Below are positions 52,154 to 59,576 of a DNA stretch of 59,576 bases, piece by piece (the stretch's first letter is position 1; each line of letters opens with the position of its first letter). Below the pieces are notes generated by a model. That model was given only the letters and a program-made list of their open reading frames with translations. It did no database searches and had not been told where the DNA came from. This DNA comes from Betaproteobacteria bacterium (lineage in GTDB: Bacteria > Pseudomonadota > Gammaproteobacteria > Burkholderiales > SG8-39), in contig SHXF01000013.1 of the NCBI GenBank assembly GCA_009693435.1, forward strand, positions 1 through 59,576, read 5' to 3'. Made by a program: the position numbers and the translations under genes.

Positions 52154-53553
52154 GCAGCGAATCACTGGATGAGGCCCTGGGTGACGCATCGCCCGAATCG
52201 CTGCAGAACACGGAACCTGCGCGCAACGGCCGGCGCATGTTCGCCATAACCGGCGTGCTGGGCGCGTTCGCGCTGGCCGGGTTCGCGGTGCTGTTCTACT
52301 GGGTCACCACCGGGCGCTACATCGAATCGACCGAAGACGCCTATGTGGTCGGCAACCTGGTGCAGATCACGCCGCAGGTGCCGGGCACCGTGACCGCGGT
52401 GACGGCGCAGGACACGGATTTCGTCAAGGCGGGTCAGATCCTGATCGAACTCGACAAGGCCGACAGCGCGGTGGCGCTGGACGCAGCCGAAGCGCAGCTT
52501 GCGCGCAGTGTGCGCCAGGTGCGCCATCTCATGGCAACCACCGCGGAGTTCGCCGCAACCGTTGAACTGCGCGGCGCGGAACTGCGCAAGGCCCGCCAGG
52601 ACCTGGCGCGGCGCGACGGCCTCGCGGGCAGCGGCGCAGTCTCCGCGGAGGAAACGCAACACGCGCGAGACGCCATCACCGCGGCCGATGCCAGTCTCAC
52701 CTTGGCCCGGCAGCAGGCGGCGGCGCATCGCACGCTGGTCGATGGCACCACGCTGGAGAACCATCCCGAGGTGCGCAGCGCCGCGGCGCGCGTGCGTGAA
52801 GCGCACCTGGCGTGGTCGCGCACCGCGATGACCGCGCCGGTGTCGGGCTTCGTCGCGCGGCGCAACGTGCAACTCGGGCAGCGGGTCAGTCCGGGCACGC
52901 CGCTGATGACCGTGGTCGCGCTCGACCAGGTATGGGTCGAGGCGAATTTCAAGGAAGCGCAGCTGGCGAGCCTGCGCGTCGGTCAGCCGGTGCGGCTGCG
53001 CGCCGACCTGTACGGCGCCGGTGTCGAGTACCAGGGTCGCATAGCAGGATTCGGCGCCGGCACCGGCAGCGCCTTCGCGCTGCTGCCGGCGCAGAATGCC
53101 ACCGGCAACTGGATCAAGGTGGTGCAGCGTGTGCCGGTGCGCATCGCGCTCGACGCGGCGCAGTTGCAGCAGCATCCGTTGCAGATCGGCCTGTCGATGC
53201 AGGTGGAGGTGAACATCCGCGATGGCAGCGGTGAACGCCTGCCCCGGTTGGCGCGGTCGCAGCCCGCTGTCGCGCCGGTCACCACGCCCTCGGCCACGAC
53301 AGCCGCGACGAAGCACGCCGAGCAGCGCGTCGCCACCATCATCGCGGCGCAACGTGCCGGCGAACAAAGTGCCGCCATCGCCGGCCTTGCCGATGACGAT
53401 GCCGAAAGAACACGCGCTGAATCCGCGCGCAACGACAGCGCTGCAGCACGCGCCGGCCGCATGGCAACTGGCGCGCCGCTGGAAGCAGGCACGCCGCTGG
53501 GAGCAAGCACGCCGCTGGGAGCGCGGCGCGCCACCGACCGAACCATGCAATGA
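52150..53553 (+). CDS. emrA: EmrA-type membrane fusion protein
   Basis: 467 residues from TTG 52150 (AAGGA 7 nt upstream, TTGA overlap with the previous stop). One transmembrane helix at about 32-52, then STEDAYVVGNLVQITPQVPG (lipoyl-type half), a helical hairpin, and MTAPVSGFVARRNVQLGQRV completing the lipoyl domain, then beta-barrel WVEANFKEAQL. Bridges EmrB to the outer-membrane channel. The C-terminus is an unusual long Ala/Thr-rich tail ending in an 18-bp repeat (ASTPLGA). Confidence 0.92.
   Translation: MSSESLDEALGDASPESLQNTEPARNGRRMFAITGVLGAFALAGFAVLFYWVTTGRYIESTEDAYVVGNLVQITPQVPGTVTAVTAQDTDFVKAGQILIELDKADSAVALDAAEAQLARSVRQVRHLMATTAEFAATVELRGAELRKARQDLARRDGLAGSGAVSAEETQHARDAITAADASLTLARQQAAAHRTLVDGTTLENHPEVRSAAARVREAHLAWSRTAMTAPVSGFVARRNVQLGQRVSPGTPLMTVVALDQVWVEANFKEAQLASLRVGQPVRLRADLYGAGVEYQGRIAGFGAGTGSAFALLPAQNATGNWIKVVQRVPVRIALDAAQLQQHPLQIGLSMQVEVNIRDGSGERLPRLARSQPAVAPVTTPSATTAATKHAEQRVATIIAAQRAGEQSAAIAGLADDDAERTRAESARNDSAAARAGRMATGAPLEAGTPLGASTPLGARRATDRTMQ
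53471..53530 (+). repeat. In-frame 18-bp repeat at the EmrA C-terminus
   Basis: About three units around ACGCCGCTGGGAGCAAGC, coding TPLGAS, at the extreme C-terminal tail. Confidence 0.7.
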
Positions 53554-55148
53554 CTTCGCCTTCGCGATCGGCGAACCTGCCTGCCGGTCCGGCCCGCCTG
53601 CCCGCATCGCATCCCGCCGCCTCCGACCGGTATGAGACGCGCTACCCGCTGCTGCTGCTGCTGCTGCTGTCGCTGGCGAATTTCATGCAGGTGCTCGATC
53701 TCACTATCGCCAATGTCTCCCTGCCGGCGATCACCGGCGACCTGGGCGCAACCCCCAACCAGGGCGCATGGATCGTCACCTCTTTCGCCGCCGCCTGCGC
53801 CATCACCGTGCCGCTCACCGGCTGGGTGTCGGACCGCTTCGGCCAGGTGCGCGTCTTCTGCATCGCCACGGCGCTGTTCACGCTCGCCTCGTTCTTCTGC
53901 GGCATTGCCTGGAGCCTGCCCTCGCTGATCGCCTGTCGCGTCTTTCAGGGGGCGGCGGCCGGATTCATGATTCCACTATCGCAGGCGCTGATGCTGAACA
54001 GCTACCCCCCGGAAAAGCGCGGCATGGCGCTCTCGATCTGGACCATGACCGTCACCGTGGCGCCCATCGTCGGGCCGATACTGGGCGGCTGGATCACCGA
54101 CACCTATCATTGGCGCTGGATATTCCTGCTAAACCTGCCGCTCGGAATTTTCGCGGTACTCGCCCTGTGGGCGATGCTGAAAGACCGCGAGACTCCCTTG
54201 ATACAACGGCGCCTGGACCGGGTGGGCGTGCTGCTGCTGGTGATCTGGGTGGGCAGCCTGCAGGTGCTGCTCGACAAAGGCAACGAACTCGACTGGTTCA
54301 GCTCCGACTTCATCATCGTGCTGGCCGTGGTTGCCACGCTCGGTTTCGCGCTGTTTCTCGCCTGGGAACTCACCGAGCGTCACCCCATCGTCGATCTCAG
54401 CCTGTTCCTGCGGCGCAATTTCCGCACCGGTGTGATGGTGTTGACCGTGTCCTTCGCCACACTGCTCGCGATGCAGGTGCTCCTGCCCCTGTGGGTACAG
54501 ACGCAGATGGGCTATACCGCGCAGTGGGCAGGCTATCTGCTCGCCCCCGGCGGCATCATGGGCGTGCTGCTCGCGCCCTTTATCGGCCGCAACATGCAGC
54601 GCGTCGATCCGCGCCACTTCGCCAGCGTGGCCTGCCTGGTGTTCGGCGCCTACTGCCTGGCGCGCGCGCAGTTCAATACCAGCACCGACTACTTCAACCT
54701 GGCGCTGCCGCAACTGCTGATGGGCATCGCGACCGCGATGTTCTTCGCGCCCATGGTCAGCATCAGCCTCGGCGGCATCGAACCGCTCAAGATGGCGAGC
54801 GCGAGCGGCCTGCAGAATTTCATCCGCCAGATGTCGGGCAGCTTCGGCACTTCGCTCGCTATCGCGTTCTGGGACAGGCGCGAGATCCTGCACCGCGCGC
54901 ACCTCGCCGACCGCCTCAGCGCAGTCTCCCCCGCCGTCGCCGAGCACGCGGCAACGCTGGAGTCATCCGGGATGAGTCCCGAACAGGTGCTGGCCTATTT
55001 CGAACGCAGCATGACGCGCGAGGCCTACATGCTGGCAACCAATGACTTTTACTGGGTGTGCGGCTGGGCGCTGCTGGCGCTTCTGCCGCTGATCTGGCTG
55101 GCGCGTCCGCCCTTCATCACCGGCTCGGCGGCCGTCGCCGCGGAGTAG
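53550..55148 (+). CDS. emrB: EmrB-type drug:H+ antiporter (DHA2, MFS)
   Basis: 532 residues with fourteen transmembrane segments. Motif A-like GWVSDRFGQVRVF follows helix 2; antiporter motif C region reads VAPIVGPILGGWITDTYHWR. Helix 1 carries the family LDLTIANVSLPAI. It exports hydrophobic or aromatic toxic compounds using proton flux, via EmrA and the NodT channel. ATG 53550 overlaps the emrA stop as ATGCAATGA, so translation is coupled. No adjacent MarR or TetR regulator is present. Confidence 0.93.
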   Translation: MTSPSRSANLPAGPARLPASHPAASDRYETRYPLLLLLLLSLANFMQVLDLTIANVSLPAITGDLGATPNQGAWIVTSFAAACAITVPLTGWVSDRFGQVRVFCIATALFTLASFFCGIAWSLPSLIACRVFQGAAAGFMIPLSQALMLNSYPPEKRGMALSIWTMTVTVAPIVGPILGGWITDTYHWRWIFLLNLPLGIFAVLALWAMLKDRETPLIQRRLDRVGVLLLVIWVGSLQVLLDKGNELDWFSSDFIIVLAVVATLGFALFLAWELTERHPIVDLSLFLRRNFRTGVMVLTVSFATLLAMQVLLPLWVQTQMGYTAQWAGYLLAPGGIMGVLLAPFIGRNMQRVDPRHFASVACLVFGAYCLARAQFNTSTDYFNLALPQLLMGIATAMFFAPMVSISLGGIEPLKMASASGLQNFIRQMSGSFGTSLAIAFWDRREILHRAHLADRLSAVSPAVAEHAATLESSGMSPEQVLAYFERSMTREAYMLATNDFYWVCGWALLALLPLIWLARPPFITGSAAVAAE

Positions 55149-55155
55149 TTCCCCG

Positions 55156-55902
55156 TTACGACACGGCGCGCAGAAAAGCCCGAATGCGCCGCGCATTGAC
55201 GCCGAGATCGCCGCGACCGACCCGCGACACCGAGCGGATATCGATGCGACTGCCTGCGGCGCCGCTTGCGGGCGTTACACGAATGACGACATCGTCCTTG
55301 AAGCCGAAGAACACCGTGGCTGCTGTTGCCTCGATGATGCGCGTCTCCGAGGAAGCCGAAACGATGTCCCAGCCCTCGCGGCGCGCCAGTGCGAGGCAAC
55401 GCTCGAACGCCTCCACTACCGGCACAGGCAGGATCAGCGGCGCGATGTCCGGATAGGCGCGCGCCTGTGTGGCGGCGAGAGTCGCCCCCCCATACTCGGC
55501 AGTGTTCGGCGCGCCCTTGCGCAGCGGCAGGATGGCGGCGAAGCGCGGCGGGTTGGCGGTGTCGGTGGTGATGTCGTGAATCGGCGGCATGGCGCGTCCG
55601 CTCGTCCACATCTGCACCGGCAGTGCATAGGTAAGCGCCCCCAGCACCACACCGGCAAGCATCATCGCCATGCCCGCGTTCGAGCGGTTCGCCACCACGA
55701 TGCCCGCCGCGAACGACAGCACCATCGCGGCCAGTCCGGCCCAGGAGGCGAAGTTGAAAATGGAAAACGCCATGCGAAAGTCCCACCAGCCGAAACGGTT
55801 GCCCGGACCGGAGACAGCCAGGAGGAGCGCACACAGCACGGCAAAAGCGAGCGCGACGGGCGCCAGCATGTTGGAGCGGTTCGACGCGGATGATGTGACC
55901 AT
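55156..55902 (-). CDS. DUF1499 membrane protein
   Basis: 248 residues. Three hydrophobic helices in the first 110 residues (VALAFAVLCALLLAVSGP; ASWAGLAAMVLSFAAGIV; GMAMMLAGVVLGALTYALPV), then the DUF1499 domain: IHDITTDTANPPRF, GFKDDVVIRVTP and RSVSRVGRGDLGVNARRIRAF. AGGT about 7 nt before ATG 55902 sets the start; a longer frame to 55950 is less likely. Function unknown. It is convergent with emrB. Confidence 0.88.
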   Translation of the reverse strand: MVTSSASNRSNMLAPVALAFAVLCALLLAVSGPGNRFGWWDFRMAFSIFNFASWAGLAAMVLSFAAGIVVANRSNAGMAMMLAGVVLGALTYALPVQMWTSGRAMPPIHDITTDTANPPRFAAILPLRKGAPNTAEYGGATLAATQARAYPDIAPLILPVPVVEAFERCLALARREGWDIVSASSETRIIEATAATVFFGFKDDVVIRVTPASGAAGSRIDIRSVSRVGRGDLGVNARRIRAFLRAVS

Positions 55903-55977
55903 GTGAATACCTGAAATGGCAAAGACAACAATTACCCGACAGTACAACAATTACCCGCTGGTCACGGCCACCAGGCT

Positions 55978-56054
55978 GCGGGGCCGCCTCCGCGTTTGCG
56001 GCGGGGTCGCCTCTGCGTATGCGGCGGGGTCGCCTCTGCGTATGCGGCGGGGCC
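55978..56054. repeat. 23-bp tandem repeat, about 3 units
   Basis: GCGGCGGGGTCGCCTCTGCG-type units start at 55998, 56021 and 56044, with a degenerate unit before them, between the DUF1499 and adenine deaminase genes. Confidence 0.75.
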
Positions 56055-56076
56055 CCTGATCCGCCCTTGGTACCGC

Positions 56077-57858
56077 CTACGCAGCCCGCAGAAAATTGCC
56101 GAAAATCTTTTTCGTTTCCCCGTCCGTCAATCCCTGGTCGGTCAGATGCGGGCCGGGGTTGCAGGCGAGGCACTGTCCGGAGAGCGCCTTGAAGGTGCGG
56201 TACGGACCTTCCCACTTCACCACCGTGCCCGCGGCCTCGACCACGGCGCGGTGCTCGCGCGCCACCTCCGCAGGCGGTTTCGGCGACAGCAGACCCGCCA
56301 CAGGGAACGCGACCTGCGCCACGACACGGCCGCTCTTCACCACCGCGTCCCCGCCGCCCATGTCGATCACGGTGTTGGCGGCGAGGGCCATTTCTTGTGG
56401 ATCGAATCCGTACACCACCAGGTTGTGCGAATCGTGCGAATACGATGTGGCGTAGGCGCCGCCCCAGCGGTCCCAGCCTTCGATGATGGCCGACTGCGGC
56501 CCGAGGTCGCTGCGGCCATGGCGGTGCACCACCGTCATCACGCTCACCTGCGGCGGCACCACGGCGAAACCCTCCTTCACCGCCACTTCGAGCTCGCTCC
56601 AGGTGTTGAAGCGCGCGCCGCGTATGGTGCGCAGCACCGCGCGGCCGTTGTGCACGCCGGGCACACGCACCCGGAAATCGTCGGATGACAGGCGTTCGAG
56701 CTTCATCGAGCGCTCGGGCAGCTTCACCTGCGCCGGCTGTAGCGCCTCGGTCAGCGCCGCGGTCAGTGCGCCGTTCAGCGCGACACGCCGGCCACCGACA
56801 TACACCTCGGCCACCGTCACTTCGCGCAGATCGCCCAGGATGGCCAGGTCGGCGCGGCGCCCGGCGCAGACCATGCCGAGGTCGTCGCGGCGCAGCCGCA
56901 GCGCGTTGTTGATGGTGGCGCACCGGTAAGCCTGCAACGGTTCCATGCCGTAGCGGATCATGCGCCGGATCACGTCGCTCACGCCGCCCTTCTCCACCAG
57001 GTGATCGGGGAACACGTCATCGGTGCACACGGTCAGGCTGGCCGGCACCACCGGCAGCGTGTTGATCGCCTCGATTACGCCGGGCAGCAGGTAGTCGTGC
57101 GAGCCGCGTATCTCCACGGTCATGCCGGCGCGCAGTTTTTCCAGCGCATCGGCGCCCGAAGTGATCTCGTGGTCGGCCGAGATGCCCGCGGCGAGATAGG
57201 CCTGCAGCGCGCCGCCCGTGAGTCCGCGCGCGTGGCCTTCGATGATTTTGCCGCTCGCCAGCGCCTCACTGAGTATGCCGACCATGCGCGGACTCGCCTC
57301 CAGCACCGCGCGCATGTCCATCACTTCGGCAAGGCCGGCCACTTCGGGCCAGGACAGCAATTCGCGGATTTCCTCCGCCTGGAAATCGGCGCCCGACATT
57401 TCCAGGCCCGGCGCCGCCGGCACGCAGGAGGACGCCTGCACGATGAAGCGCAGCGGCAGGTTGCGGCTGGCCGCCACCGCCCAGCGCATCCCGTCGACGC
57501 CGAGCACATTGGCCAGCTCGTGCGGATCGCAGAAGATGGTGGTCGTACCCTGCGGCACCACCACCTGCGCGTAGTGATGCGGCAGCATGTGCGAGGACTC
57601 GAAGTGCACATGGCCGTCGATGAATCCAGGCGCGATGAACTGTCCGCTCACGTCGCGGGTGACGACCGCATCGATGTACGCGCCGCGCGGATGCACGCTC
57701 GCGATCATCTCGCCGACCAGGCCCACGTCGGCCTCGCGCAGTTCAAGGGTGGCCACGTCAACGACCGTCCCGCCCGCGAGCAACACATCGAACGGCGCCT
57801 TCCCCTGCGCCGCCTGTATGGCGCGAAGACGGATGGATTGGGGTATGGATTCGATCAT
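56077..57858 (-). CDS. ade: Adenine deaminase (AdeC-type amidohydrolase)
   Basis: 593 residues. Metal-site GFIDGHVHFESSHMLPHHYA near residue 90, EGHARGLTGG in the middle, DHEITSGADAL, CTDDVFPDHLVEKG with the catalytic Asp, then a C-terminal block with RHGRSDLGPQSAIIEGW and SYSHDSHNLVVYG typical of AdeC. Converts adenine to hypoxanthine, releasing ammonia; a related substrate is possible since the family is broad. Start ATG 57858. An upstream frame extension to 58008 is only the repeat element. No purine transporter is next to it. Confidence 0.88.
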   Translation of the reverse strand: MIESIPQSIRLRAIQAAQGKAPFDVLLAGGTVVDVATLELREADVGLVGEMIASVHPRGAYIDAVVTRDVSGQFIAPGFIDGHVHFESSHMLPHHYAQVVVPQGTTTIFCDPHELANVLGVDGMRWAVAASRNLPLRFIVQASSCVPAAPGLEMSGADFQAEEIRELLSWPEVAGLAEVMDMRAVLEASPRMVGILSEALASGKIIEGHARGLTGGALQAYLAAGISADHEITSGADALEKLRAGMTVEIRGSHDYLLPGVIEAINTLPVVPASLTVCTDDVFPDHLVEKGGVSDVIRRMIRYGMEPLQAYRCATINNALRLRRDDLGMVCAGRRADLAILGDLREVTVAEVYVGGRRVALNGALTAALTEALQPAQVKLPERSMKLERLSSDDFRVRVPGVHNGRAVLRTIRGARFNTWSELEVAVKEGFAVVPPQVSVMTVVHRHGRSDLGPQSAIIEGWDRWGGAYATSYSHDSHNLVVYGFDPQEMALAANTVIDMGGGDAVVKSGRVVAQVAFPVAGLLSPKPPAEVAREHRAVVEAAGTVVKWEGPYRTFKALSGQCLACNPGPHLTDQGLTDGETKKIFGNFLRAA

Positions 57859-57902
57859 AGGCCTGCCGTCCTCGCTGTATTTTCCCCTCCGGCGGGGAGA
57901 TG

Positions 57903-58057
57903 TTTGCTCTCCTCGCACCAAGAGAGGTTTGCTCCCCTCTCCCACTTGGGGAGGTTTGCTCCCCTCTCCCACTGGGAGAGGGGCCGGGGGTGAGGGAAGC
58001 ATTCGCACTTCGCGAGCCTTCCCTCATCCCTGCCCTTCTCCCGGTGGGAGAAGGGTT
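57903..58057. repeat. Repeated CTCTCCC-GGGAGAG palindromic element array
   Basis: Three 25-27-bp units beginning GTTTGCTC at 57903, 57928 and 57954. A full palindromic element at 57961-57997 (CCCCTCTCCCACTGGGAGAG then GGGTGAGGGA) and a partial related copy at 58022-58057. The same element is found in frame inside uvrA. Confidence 0.8.
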
Positions 58058-58075
58058 CCTATCAACAACCTTCCT

Positions 58076-58166
58076 CGCTATTCCGCCTCGCTACGCCGCC
58101 TCGCTTTTCCGCCTCGCTTTTCCGCCTCGCTTTTCCGCCTCGCTATTCCGCCACGCTACTCCGCCT
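58076..58166. repeat. 13-bp tandem array (7 units) ending on a gene's stop codon
   Basis: CGCT(A/T)TTCCGCCT-type units start at 58076, 58089, 58102, 58115, 58128, 58141 and 58154. The last unit contains the stop codon (58156-58158) and final codons of the minus-strand Bug gene, so the array looks grown from the gene's 3' end. Confidence 0.85.
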
Positions 58167-59133
58167 TGATGTTCGCGCTCTTCACGATGGCTGCGAACTT
58201 GTCGTGCTCCTTCTGCAGGAACACGCCGAACTGGGCAGGTGAAAGATTTGCGGGCTTTAAAGCGAGGTCGCCCATGCGGCGCGCGATCTCGGGATCCTTG
58301 AGGACGGCGTCCATCTCGCGGGCGAGGCGGTTGACGATGGCTGGATCGGTCTTTGCCGGCGCGAACAGGCCGTACCAGACGAGTACGTCAACGCCCTTGA
58401 ATTCCTGCTGCTCGGCGAGGCTGGGAATGTCCATTGCGGTGGGCCAGCGCGCCGTATCGGTGACGCCGTAGGCGCGCATGCGGCCGGCTTTCACCGCCTG
58501 CTGCACCATCACCAGCGGCAGCACCGCGAGTTCGATCTGGTTGCCGGAGACATCGGTGACGATCTGCGCGCCGACCTTGTAGGGCACATGCACCATGTTC
58601 ACGCGGGCCGCTTGGTTGATCAGTTCGCCGCCCAGGTGCAGCGAGGTGCCGATGCCGGAGGTGGCGTAATTGAACTTGCCCGGCTGGCTGCGCAGCAACT
58701 GCGCCAGCTCGGCGGCATTCTTCGCCGGCAGGTCGGGCTTGCCGACCAGCACCAGCGGCGAGGTGCCGACCAGCGAGATCGGCGCGAAATCCTTCAGGCC
58801 GTCGTACTTGACCGTGGAAGGCGTCACCAGCTTGGCGATCACCATGGTGCTCTCGACGGAGAACAGCAGCGTGTAGCCATCGGCGCTTGCGTTGGCCGCC
58901 TTCTGCGTGCCTATCACACCGCCTGCTCCCGCGACATTGTCCACCACGACTGTCTGAGCGAGACGCTCCTGCAGTTTCGGCACAACGAAACGCGCGACCG
59001 CATCGACGCTGCCGCCGGGCGCGTACGGCACGATCAAGGTTACCGCGCGGCTGGGCCAGGACTGCGCGAAGGCGACCGATGCGCAAAGCGCTGCAACGGC
59101 GAGGACGGCTGCGGACAACAAGGGGCGGATCAT
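58156..59133 (-). CDS. Bug/TctC-family periplasmic solute-binding protein (copy 5)
   Basis: 325 residues. Signal peptide MIRPLLSAAVLAVAALCASV, cleavage near AFAQS; mature start WPSRAVTLIVPYAPGGSVDA with a canonical pocket loop; VVDNVAGAGGVIGTQKAANA and GTSLHLGGELINQ follow. TGGAGA 6 nt before ATG 59133 fixes the start; the frame upstream to 59268 is not needed. Monocistronic, on the same strand as adenine deaminase but separated by the repeat arrays. Confidence 0.92.
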   Translation of the reverse strand: MIRPLLSAAVLAVAALCASVAFAQSWPSRAVTLIVPYAPGGSVDAVARFVVPKLQERLAQTVVVDNVAGAGGVIGTQKAANASADGYTLLFSVESTMVIAKLVTPSTVKYDGLKDFAPISLVGTSPLVLVGKPDLPAKNAAELAQLLRSQPGKFNYATSGIGTSLHLGGELINQAARVNMVHVPYKVGAQIVTDVSGNQIELAVLPLVMVQQAVKAGRMRAYGVTDTARWPTAMDIPSLAEQQEFKGVDVLVWYGLFAPAKTDPAIVNRLAREMDAVLKDPEIARRMGDLALKPANLSPAQFGVFLQKEHDKFAAIVKSANIKAE

Positions 59134-59576
59134 GGGTTCTCCAGATGGATGGAAGCAGGTATTCACCTGCAGGTATTCACTACGGAATGGTCCTCCTGTG
59201 CGGCTATGATACGGCAACGCACCAATCGGCTGCGCGTCGCCAGGCGGGCCGCCGCAGGCGATTGTCATCGTCTCATGAAACGGCGACTAATTCAGTCAAT
59301 TTATTCGGAAGAACGCCCTGTCGGCGGATGCTTACGGGCAGTTGACATGCTGTTTTTTGAATAGCTTGCAAGGACAGCATGGGGCGCAGTCATTCTTGAT
59401 GCGACGTGTGCGGATTGCGCCAATCCGCGACTGAGAGGCTGTGATTTTTTCAATTTTAGCAGTTGGCATTTGAGCACAGAGGTGATTCACTCCACTGCGG
59501 AATGAAATATGCGATAGGCATGAAATTACTCGCTACCGACCGTTTATTTGACGATTTCTCTGCTTTTTCTACCTTC
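59134..59576. other. Terminal intergenic region, possible gene start at the right edge
   Basis: No gene is supported up to 59501. From ATG 59502 a frame is open to the window end (25 codons, MKYAIGMKLLATDRLFDDFS). It has no clear ribosome-binding site and may be chance. Confidence 0.25.

Noticed and set aside
1..59576. tRNA, rRNA or riboswitch genes
   Set aside because: No tRNA cloverleaf, rRNA stretch or known aptamer core could be recognised by eye; a covariance-model scan would be decisive.

Overview
The window looks like a chromosomal segment of a GC-rich betaproteobacterium, most likely Burkholderiales or a close relative. The grounds are five Bug/TctC-type periplasmic receptors in under 60 kb, a tandem-fused UvrA, YaeQ, a DUF1415 protein, a PepN aminopeptidase and an EmrAB/NodT-type efflux operon. 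No rRNA, tRNA, CRISPR array or intact insertion sequence was seen. All calls come from reading the sequence; no database search was run.

Layout. 1-1680: an AT-richer, unrecognised cluster of small membrane-anchored proteins. 1.8-7 kb: a Ser/Thr kinase divergent from a receiver protein, small conserved proteins, DUF1415, YaeQ and a flavoprotein. 7-11 kb: a repeat-rich spacer, then a molybdenum hydroxylase large subunit coupled to a Bug receptor. 11-17.5 kb: a zinc-type alcohol dehydrogenase-like protein, an MFS carrier, and an SDR / LLM monooxygenase / Bug operon. 17.4-26 kb, minus strand: a DUF4143 ATPase behind a 47-bp palindrome, then the operon Bug - HyuB - Bug - HyuA - alpha/beta hydrolase. 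26-28 kb: EttA. 28-35 kb: accessory DNA with a duplicated ankyrin gene, a doubly frameshifted substrate-binding protein, three PIN-type toxin-antitoxin pairs, a hydrolase-LuxR fusion and a decayed uvrA fragment. 35-42 kb: a 2250-residue tandem UvrA. 42-44 kb: an XRE-ImmA antitoxin with a probably frameshifted PIN partner and a GGDEF remnant. 44.5-50.3 kb: an RhlE-like helicase, an EamA exporter and PepN. 50.5-55.1 kb: a NodT - EmrA - EmrB efflux operon. 55-59 kb: DUF1499, adenine deaminase and a fifth Bug receptor.

The dominant theme is short tandem repetition. Many conserved genes carry in-frame repeat expansions in loops, linkers or tails (flavoprotein, MFS, UvrA four times, RhlE, NodT lipoprotein, EmrA). 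Several intergenic arrays end exactly on a gene's start or stop codon. Two cases stand out. A 13 x 14-bp array before the molybdenum hydroxylase forms twelve identical five-codon mini-ORFs chained by ATGA stop/start overlaps, and its last unit supplies the real start. In UvrA, an element also found between genes at 58 kb has been built in frame into the second ATPase domain and expanded to about 137 residues.

Metabolically the segment is geared to scavenging and oxidising organic acids, amides and heterocycles, with unusually many receptors and no matching permease in view.
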